A stretch of DNA of 52,801 nucleotides from an uncultured Pirellulaceae bacterium. Lineage in GTDB: Bacteria > Planctomycetota > Planctomycetia > Pirellulales > Pirellulaceae. Shown piece by piece: positions 47,142 to 52,801 of this stretch. The stretch spans positions 1 through 52,801 of the forward strand of contig CALFWR010000067.1 in assembly GCA_937928555.1 (NCBI GenBank), in the 5' to 3' direction. How positions within the stretch are numbered: position 1 is the stretch's first letter; each line of letters starts with the position of its first letter. Below the pieces are notes generated by a model. It saw only the letters and a list, made by a program, of their open reading frames with translations, made no database searches and had not been told where the DNA came from. A program made the position numbers and the translations under genes.

Positions 47142-47328
47142 CCCGGAATATTCACGACGACGGGCGTTGATTCTACGTCTGGCCAACAGGAGTAGGGGAA
47201 AAGCTGAATTTCAACAGGAAATGTGAATCGTCGGGTAGATGAAAACCACAGCGATCGTTTCATCGCATCTGAGTCGCGGATCACTGTCTCAACTGATTCT
47301 GACGCCCACGCCTCGTGAATAATCCGGG
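47142..47328. mobile_element. MITE-like element, copy 4 (187 bp)
   Basis: The ends are CCCGGAATATTCACGACGAC and, inward from the right, CCCGGATTATTCACGAGGCG. The target duplication ATGAA lies at 47137-47141 and 47329-47333. It is almost identical to copy 2 in reverse complement. It has the same orientation as copy 3, and the two bracket the P450-lipid cluster. The preceding 100 bases hold other non-coding sequence of unclear origin. Confidence 0.92.
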
Positions 47329-47466
47329 ATGAAATGCAAGCGGTTTGATAAGCCAGAATTATGACGAACCGAGTTTGAAAAAAGTCGGGCAATTGAAATT
47401 TAGGCAACTACAATTGCGAATCCAAAAGAACTCGAAACAGGGGCATTTCAACAAACAGGAAACATC

Positions 47467-48015
47467 ATGGATAGTCTTTCCGGTTCATTGCTGATTGCGA
47501 CCCCGGACCTTGCCGACCCCAACTTTCATCGAAGCGTTGTGCTGTTGTTGCAGCATACCGAAGAAGGAGCGATGGGTGTCATTCTGAACAAGCCAACGTC
47601 AACAACGATCGATGCAGTCTGGGATGAAATTTCCGAGGTTGAATGCGAGTGCCAGGATCCGGTCTTCAGCGGCGGGCCGGTTCAGGGGCCGTTGATGGCG
47701 ATTCACGAGCATCCGGATTTTTCGGACAGCGAGATTATCGACGGCGTATTCGTGTCGTCCCGGCGCGAGGCGCTCAATGCGTTGGTGATGCAGCGTGATT
47801 TTCGCTTTCGGATCTTCAGCGACTACGCTGGCTGGGGTCCGAATCAACTGGACGAAGAAGTCGAACACGGCGGTTGGTTGACCTTGGAGGCTAACGCAGC
47901 AAGCGTGTTTGACCAGTTTGACGAGCTGTGGAAAAAAGTCTGCGAGCACGTTGGACATGAAGTCCTCAAGCCGCATATCGGGAAGCTGAAACCAATCGAT
48001 CCTTCTTTGAATTAG
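47467..48015 (+). CDS. yqgE: YqgE/AlgH family protein (UPF0301)
   Basis: The 182-aa product opens SLSGSLLIATPDLADPNFHRSV and has the conserved EGAMGVILNKPT, FSGGPVQGPLMAIH and DYAGWGPNQLDEE stretches. The family is widespread but its biochemical role is unclear; AlgH affects alginate regulation in Pseudomonas. It is soluble and monocistronic here. Confidence 0.93.
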   Translation: MDSLSGSLLIATPDLADPNFHRSVVLLLQHTEEGAMGVILNKPTSTTIDAVWDEISEVECECQDPVFSGGPVQGPLMAIHEHPDFSDSEIIDGVFVSSRREALNALVMQRDFRFRIFSDYAGWGPNQLDEEVEHGGWLTLEANAASVFDQFDELWKKVCEHVGHEVLKPHIGKLKPIDPSLN

Positions 48016-48208
48016 CCAATCGCTGATGTCACTCGATGGCCATTGTGCCGGTTTTTGAGGCCAGTTTTGGGTGTGTGTTTACGCATCGTTACAGGCATGT
48101 CTTGGCCGGACCCGAGAAAAATCTGCCGAATTTGCGGGAGACTTACCCGCCGGCGGTGACTTGATTCAAACTGGCTGAAACACACCAGCGGTCGGTCGGC
48201 TCAATGAC

Positions 48209-48709
48209 ATGACATCACCGAAGCAAATACCTCCAACGCGACTGGCGAGATTGTTGGATCAACATTCTCGGGCGCTGGAACTGTATGCCTCGCAGTGGTG
48301 TCGCAGTCCCGAAGATTGTGTGCAGGAAGCGTTTGTGAGTCTGGCCGCGAGAGTTCCACCGCCTGAAAACGAAGCCGCGTGGCTTTATCGGGTGGTAAGA
48401 AATCTGGCGATCAACGCGTCGCGAAGTGCGGCCCGGCGGGATACTCGCGAACGAGCTGTGTCGCCGGAATCGGAGACAAAGTTTCCTGATCCGGCAGAAG
48501 CGGCTGCCCATGCGGAACAGGTGCAAAAGCTGTCCGACCATCTGGATAGTCTTGCTCCAGAAAGCAGGGAAGTTGTTGTCCTGAGAATCTGGAGCGGGTT
48601 AACCTGGGATCAGATTGCAGAACTGACGGCGATGTCGTCCAGCAACGCGCAGCGAAAATACGTTAAAGCGATTGAACAACTTGGGAGCTTGATGAGAAAC
48701 AATGTCTGA
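48209..48709 (+). CDS. ECF-type RNA polymerase sigma factor
   Basis: The 166-aa product has a sigma-2 region (SPEDCVQEAFVSLAAR, then EAAWLYRVVRNLAINASR) and a sigma-4 region (LDSLAPESREVVVLRIWSGL with WDQIAELTAMSSSNAQRK as the helix-turn-helix). The linker between is acidic. ECF factors direct polymerase to a special promoter set. An ATG five bases upstream stops at once, so ATG 48209 is used. It overlaps the next gene by 8 bases. Confidence 0.93.
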   Translation: MTSPKQIPPTRLARLLDQHSRALELYASQWCRSPEDCVQEAFVSLAARVPPPENEAAWLYRVVRNLAINASRSAARRDTRERAVSPESETKFPDPAEAAAHAEQVQKLSDHLDSLAPESREVVVLRIWSGLTWDQIAELTAMSSSNAQRKYVKAIEQLGSLMRNNV

Positions 48710-49313
48710 TTCAGAGAAACCAAACGAACCTGGGCCGATCGAACTTCAATCAACCGGCAAAGCAACAGAAGCTCTGCTACGTGCAATGGCCTTGCCAGAC
48801 TCCCGGGTCGATCGTGACGTATTGATGTACCAGGCCGGCTTTGAGGCGGCGACAGCACTCCACGATCACGCAAGTGAATCTGTTGTGCGGCATGGTAGCG
48901 GCAAGACCAACCGTTTCTGGCCGGCGCTGACGGCAGTTTGTGCGACAACCGCAGCGGCGTGCTTGACGATGCTGTACCTGGATGCCAATCAGGTTCAGCA
49001 GCCGATCGAAAGTTCGTCAGCGATGGCGGTCGTCGAGGTCATCGAAGACGGAAATCCAGAAGAAGAAACTTCTGACTGGAGTCCCGTCGAATTGGCGTCC
49101 TTGCCAAAGTCGTCCCGATCCCGTCGTCCGTTGGAGACTTTGCTGGGGCTGACTCAGGACAGAAGCCACCGCCAGCGAATTTCCAACGTGGCTCGTGATT
49201 TGAGAGCTCGCGTTTCCCCTGTTTCATGGAATAGCGACCGCGAGGCCGTTGGCAAGCCGCTCACTTCTGGCAGCGTCCTGAACGCGGAAAAGCTGATTAA
49301 AGATTGGATGTAG
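48702..49313 (+). CDS. Single-span membrane protein, candidate anti-sigma partner
   Basis: The 203-aa product has one membrane span near residue 75-92 (WPALTAVCATTAAACLTMLYL), with the N-terminal part probably in the cytoplasm. It overlaps the ECF sigma gene by 8 bases, the usual place for an anti-sigma factor. No zinc-finger motif of the common anti-sigma class was seen. The partner role is inferred from position only. Confidence 0.72.
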   Translation: MSDSEKPNEPGPIELQSTGKATEALLRAMALPDSRVDRDVLMYQAGFEAATALHDHASESVVRHGSGKTNRFWPALTAVCATTAAACLTMLYLDANQVQQPIESSSAMAVVEVIEDGNPEEETSDWSPVELASLPKSSRSRRPLETLLGLTQDRSHRQRISNVARDLRARVSPVSWNSDREAVGKPLTSGSVLNAEKLIKDWM

Positions 49314-49359
49314 TCGAAAGTGACTGCAAGGTTACCGTTCATTATTGAAGGAGATAGCG

Positions 49360-50835
49360 ATGCGATTAAAGCGTGGGCATTGGTTGCGCTCGAAAATCAC
49401 GACCGCGAGTGTCATCGCCGTGGTGCTGCTGGCGACTGGAGGCCCTGTGGCTTTCGCGCAAAAGGCCGGCGAACCCGAGACGATCATTGAATTGTCGGTT
49501 TCAGCCGCTGCCGAACCGTCACCGGTGTTCAAGCATCGCTTGACCGTGCTGCCACACCGGGCCGTTCCGGGAAATTCGGCTTTGACCTACATGGCGGCGT
49601 TTGCCGAAGGCGGCTTGCGGATTCCATGGAAGCGAATCGAAGACACGTTTGGATACGACGGGCTAAATTTTGGTTACTCCGATTCAAAAGCCACAAAGGA
49701 AGAGTTGATTCAGGCGGCGTCGGAATTTGACGACCTGATCGATCACTTCATCCGCCGGGCAAGCCGACAGCGGCGATGCGAATGGGATCTGGGAATGGAG
49801 TACATCGAAGGTGCTGCCTTGTTCAGTTTTCCACTTTCCAACGCCCAGGAGACTCGCTCGATCTCCAGGGCGATTGGATTGCAGACTCGGGCCGCGATCG
49901 CGGAAGGCGACTTTGACAAAGCCGTCGAGCTGATGGGGATGAACTACAAGCTTGGTGGCGATGTGGCAAAAATCCCGGCGATGGTGGCGAGCCTAGTCGG
50001 AATCGCTGAAGTCTCAATTGCCAACGATTCAATGCAGGAGCTAATCGGTGCCGAAGGAAGTCCCAACATGTATTGGGCACTGACGGAACTTCCGGATCCG
50101 ATTATCGATGTCCGGACTGCGATGCGAGTCGAAACTCAGTGGGCCGAAAGGTTGATTCCTGAACTTGCTGAGGTCGATCGGAAGCACAGCGATGCGGGGT
50201 GGAAGTCACTCTACGAGCGTGTTGTCGAACGGGTTGCTCGCGGAATTCCAAATCAACTGGAAAACTACGCTTCGTCTACCGGTCGATCGCTGATGCCGTT
50301 TGGGTTCGGCATTGCTTCCTACCGAAGCAGTAAAAAGCGAATGATCGCAACTGGCATCGACAAGGCCGAAGTGGAAGCCATGTCCGTTGCCGAAGTCTTG
50401 TTAAAGGACGCCGCACATGAAGCGAAACGATTGGGTGACCTGTGCGAGAAACAAACTTACATGTCGTTTCAGGATGCGATGCGCTTCACTTACCAGGTCG
50501 AAAACGAACTGCGGCTTTCTGAATCGATCAGTAATCCGGGTGCGGTGCTTACCGGGCTGATCCTTCCGGCAACACAACAGGTGTTAGCGGCACAGATGCG
50601 GGTTCGCCGCGACATCTGCGCGTTTCGCGTCATCGAAGCGATCCGCATGCATGCGGCCCAAACCGGTGCCCTGCCCTTGGATCTGGACGAAATTTCGCTG
50701 GTTCCCGCCCCGGACAACCCGGCAACAGGAAAGCCATTTGAATATCGCATCGATGATAGTGCGGCGGTATTGGACTTGAGCCCATGGCCGGGAGCTCTGG
50801 AGTTCAAACGCTACATCATTCGGCTTCGTCAGTAG
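49360..50835 (+). CDS. Exported protein of unknown function
   Basis: ATG 49360 follows a strong GAAGGAG ribosome binding site. The 491-aa product has a signal peptide (residues 1-33, hydrophobic core VIAVVLLATGGPVAFA). The mature part is mainly helical, with no catalytic motif recognised. It lies 46 bases after the membrane-protein gene, so it is likely the third gene of the sigma-factor operon and may be a target or sensor of that system. The family is not recognised. Confidence 0.8.
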   Translation: MRLKRGHWLRSKITTASVIAVVLLATGGPVAFAQKAGEPETIIELSVSAAAEPSPVFKHRLTVLPHRAVPGNSALTYMAAFAEGGLRIPWKRIEDTFGYDGLNFGYSDSKATKEELIQAASEFDDLIDHFIRRASRQRRCEWDLGMEYIEGAALFSFPLSNAQETRSISRAIGLQTRAAIAEGDFDKAVELMGMNYKLGGDVAKIPAMVASLVGIAEVSIANDSMQELIGAEGSPNMYWALTELPDPIIDVRTAMRVETQWAERLIPELAEVDRKHSDAGWKSLYERVVERVARGIPNQLENYASSTGRSLMPFGFGIASYRSSKKRMIATGIDKAEVEAMSVAEVLLKDAAHEAKRLGDLCEKQTYMSFQDAMRFTYQVENELRLSESISNPGAVLTGLILPATQQVLAAQMRVRRDICAFRVIEAIRMHAAQTGALPLDLDEISLVPAPDNPATGKPFEYRIDDSAAVLDLSPWPGALEFKRYIIRLRQ

Positions 50836-50860
50836 TTCGTTGCCGCAGAGATTTTCGATC

Positions 50861-50946
50861 AGCCGTTTTGGCGCTAGCCACGGTTGTCAGAGGGAAACCG
50901 TGGTAATGCTAAACGGCGGGAACCGTGGCTAGCGCCAAAACGGCTT
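50861..50946. repeat. REP-like palindromic repeat cluster
   Basis: The arm AGCCGTTTTGGCGCTAGCC (50861-50879) pairs with GGCTAGCGCCAAAACGGCT (50927-50945), and a shortened copy of the same sequence (50895-50917) lies between them. It is the same family as the repeat at 98-159. It sits between two convergent-free intergenic ends just downstream of the exported protein gene and may act as a transcript-end structure. Confidence 0.8.
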
Positions 50947-51050
50947 ATATTTACAGGCCATTTTTTTGTAACCGAACATTGACGCCAAACGGCGGGAACC
51001 GTGGCTAGCGCCATGCGGCTGATATTTACAGGCCATCTTTTTGTTGTGAC
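50911..51050. repeat. Imperfect tandem direct repeat, period 76 bp
   Basis: A unit beginning AAACGGCGGGAACCGTGGCT starts at 50911 and again at 50987. Each unit holds one REP arm, then ATATTTACAGGCCAT and a T-rich stretch. The second unit has ATGCGGCTG in place of AAACGGCTT. The block lies upstream of the DUF1559 fusion gene at 51090. Confidence 0.82.
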
Positions 51051-51089
51051 AAACCAATAGAGCCCCAACGATATTTACTGGAGAGAATA

Positions 51090-52634
51090 ATGAGACAGAC
51101 GATTCAAAGATTGATTTTTGCGGTTTTACTAGTTGCGGCAACGTCTTTCGGGTTGCTCGCGGAGGAGACTTCTCCGATCGCGGACATTGCGACTGAGGAT
51201 GTGATCGCGGTTGGGTTTGTAAAGTTGGCGGAAGTGGATCTGGCCGGGTTGGCTCAATGGGCGACTGATGCGGGGGTGCTCGATGGTGCTCCCGCTGAAC
51301 AGGCCGAAATGGGCGTCCAGGTAGGACATGAATTTATTCGGCAGTTAACGGATGCCGGTGCTGACAGGATTCTTTGCCTTGTCCGCCAGGCAGACATCGA
51401 GAATTCGTCGTTGCCGGTGTTTGCCCTCTCGCTAAGCAAAGACGGTGAAGCCGAAAAACTGGAACGCCGTGTGAAAATGTTTGCCAGCATGAGCGGATCG
51501 ATGCAACTAACGACCATGACCAAGGGCAGATACGTGTTCGTTGGAGAGGAGCGTGCGATTGACTCATTCGCCAAAACGGACACCTCACAGCGAAAGGATC
51601 TTGAAGACGCCTGGAACAAGAGCGACACGACCGAAGCCGGGATGATCGTTGTCGGTGATGCAGATTCTCGCCGCGTGGCCCGCGAACTTCTTCCATCGCT
51701 GGATCCGCCTTATGAGAAACTAACCGGAGAACTTGTCGCCGATCGACTGGACTTCGCCGCGCTCTCGTTGAGCCTGAAAAAGGACATTGCGGGCAAAGTT
51801 GTCGTCGAAACGAAAGACCCCCAGGCCGCCGCAATCATTGCTGAGGCTTACAATTCTTTTGTTGCGACGTTGGACGACGGCACATTGGCAAACGGAATGG
51901 AAGCAAAAACGCTCAAGCCTTTCTTGGCTGACATTAAACCAGCAGTCGATGGGCCGAAAGTAACGTTTGACCTTAATGGATTGTTCGGAAATCCCAGGAA
52001 CCTTCTGAACGCAATTCTGCCAGTGCGTACCGCAGCCCGCAGGACGCAGATGATGAACAATCTGCGACAGGTCGCGTTGGCGTCACTGAACTATGAGTCA
52101 GCAAATCGGAAATTTCCCGCGTCCAGCTATGACGCTGACGGTAAGCCGTTGCTGAGTTGGCGGGTACACATTCTTCCATTCATGGAGCAGAACAATCTGT
52201 ATCAGCAGTTCAAGCTTGATGAGCCATGGGATAGCCCGCACAACATTGAGTTGGCCAAGGTGATCCCCGCCACGTATGTTTCCCAGTTACGTGAAGACGC
52301 TGCTGCACAGGCCGAAGGGAAAACGCGAGTCCAGGTCGTGATGACTGAAGGCTGTGGGTTCGGCAGGGAGGGAAGAAAGATCGCGTCCATCACCGACGGC
52401 ACCAGCAACACGATCATGGTTATGCTTGCCCCGACGAAATCCGCAGTGGTATGGACAAAGCCGGACGATCTGAAGATCGACCTCGACGATCCGGAAAAGG
52501 CATTGGGAGACTTGAAAAAACCGTTGATTTTTGCGTTCTTCGATGGCTCTGTTTACAAATTCGATGGTCTGACGAAAGAAAAGCTCAAAGCGTTTCTGAC
52601 CGTCGCCGGAGGCGAATTGGTGGATTTTCCATGA
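51090..52634 (+). CDS. Exported fusion protein with C-terminal DUF1559 domain
   Basis: The 514-aa product has a signal peptide (residues 1-25) and an N-terminal half of about 300 residues that resembles DUF3352-like planctomycete proteins (DVIAVGFVKLAEVDLAGL). The C-terminal half is DUF1559: RRTQMMNNLRQVALASLNYES, FPASSYDADGKPLLSWRVHIL and ITDGTSNTIMV. DUF1559 proteins normally begin with a type IV pilin-like segment; here that segment is replaced by the large N-terminal domain. The function is unknown but surface or periplasmic. It starts 40 bases after the repeat block. Confidence 0.85.
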   Translation: MRQTIQRLIFAVLLVAATSFGLLAEETSPIADIATEDVIAVGFVKLAEVDLAGLAQWATDAGVLDGAPAEQAEMGVQVGHEFIRQLTDAGADRILCLVRQADIENSSLPVFALSLSKDGEAEKLERRVKMFASMSGSMQLTTMTKGRYVFVGEERAIDSFAKTDTSQRKDLEDAWNKSDTTEAGMIVVGDADSRRVARELLPSLDPPYEKLTGELVADRLDFAALSLSLKKDIAGKVVVETKDPQAAAIIAEAYNSFVATLDDGTLANGMEAKTLKPFLADIKPAVDGPKVTFDLNGLFGNPRNLLNAILPVRTAARRTQMMNNLRQVALASLNYESANRKFPASSYDADGKPLLSWRVHILPFMEQNNLYQQFKLDEPWDSPHNIELAKVIPATYVSQLREDAAAQAEGKTRVQVVMTEGCGFGREGRKIASITDGTSNTIMVMLAPTKSAVVWTKPDDLKIDLDDPEKALGDLKKPLIFAFFDGSVYKFDGLTKEKLKAFLTVAGGELVDFP

Positions 52635-52721
52635 TCCGCTGATTGAGAAATCGGGAAAGCAAGGTAAGCGCACGGTGAACTACGTCAGCTTTGTCTTTCT
52701 TTTCTTCGTACGTCGTCGATG

Positions 52722-52787
52722 TTCCAGCGATGGCTCGGGTTTGCGGCGAGCCAAACATCCGGCAAGAGCGATTCCAGCTCGCTGGAA
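52722..52787. repeat. Nested palindromic repeat at the window end
   Basis: An outer pair TTCCAGCGA / TCGCTGGAA (52722-52730, 52779-52787) encloses an inner pair TGGCTCG / CGAGCCA (52731-52737, 52747-52753). A third small hairpin, TTCCAGC-TC-GCTGGAA, lies at 52772-52787. It is intergenic sequence after the DUF1559 gene and may continue beyond the window. Confidence 0.6.
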
Positions 52788-52801
52788 GTTGGCCCGTAGG
52801 C

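Noticed and set aside
47012..47407. Reading frame of 131 aa across MITE copy 4
   Set aside because: It crosses the element and the pentanucleotide repeat and does not resemble a protein; copy 2 has a stop in the same frame.

Overview
The window looks like chromosomal DNA of a planctomycete, probably of the Pirellulales. The evidence is the C-terminal DUF1559 domain in the last gene, a Minf_1886-family protein (a Planctomycetota/Verrucomicrobiota family), small lineage-typical proteins such as the 69-aa protein at 16524, a large Gly/Arg-rich secretin-N-domain protein, a sialate-O-acetylesterase-type enzyme, and many secreted proteins of unknown function. Coding density is moderate, genes sit on both strands in short operons, and no rRNA, tRNA, CRISPR array or prophage was recognised. 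All assignments come from reading the sequence; no database search was run.

Layout. 1-3.3 kb: palindromic repeat, a 187-bp MITE-like element, and two divergent exported proteins. 3.4-10.5 kb: housekeeping genes (hemB, greA, a Minf_1886-family gene, a dual-specificity phosphatase coupled to an unknown protein, pncC, tsaD) and a PAS-GAF-receiver protein without a kinase domain. 10.7-16.7 kb: secretin-N-domain protein, lysophospholipase-like hydrolase, Crp/Fnr regulator, a membrane zinc-finger protein with a twin-arginine motif, and a small planctomycete protein. 16.9-22.7 kb: second MITE, a 31-aa membrane peptide, enolase, cupin, a three-gene Tat module (tatA, a 36-aa membrane peptide, tatA), then the SRP RNA gene, dnaX and ybaB, an order known from other bacteria. 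22.8-38.6 kb: guaA, esterase, a short-chain dehydrogenase-like protein lacking catalytic residues, a cyclic-nucleotide/patatin protein, rsgA, zinc-ribbon and PH-domain membrane proteins, an ABC-F ATPase, a UvrD/PcrA helicase, a TPR-like membrane protein coupled to a YraN-type protein, and two little-known proteins. 38.6-40.8 kb: sialate O-acetylesterase family protein.

40.8-47.3 kb is the most unusual part. A cytochrome P450 is divergent from a tightly packed operon of a fatty-acid desaturase, an unnamed membrane-associated protein, a ketoacyl synthase III-like enzyme with an intact Cys-His-Asn triad, and a flavin monooxygenase-like protein. The content suggests a small oxidised-lipid pathway with unknown product. 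Two MITE copies in the same orientation bracket it. 47.4-52.8 kb: AlgH/YqgE protein, an ECF sigma factor with an overlapping membrane protein and a secreted protein, a palindromic/tandem repeat block, and a DUF1559 fusion protein.

The main points for follow-up are the MITE family (four copies of 187-188 bp; three with perfect 5-bp target duplications, two of them at the stop codon of a neighbouring reading frame), the lipid-type gene cluster, and a run of nine A in dnaX where either single-base slip gives an immediate stop, which would produce a short gamma-like subunit.
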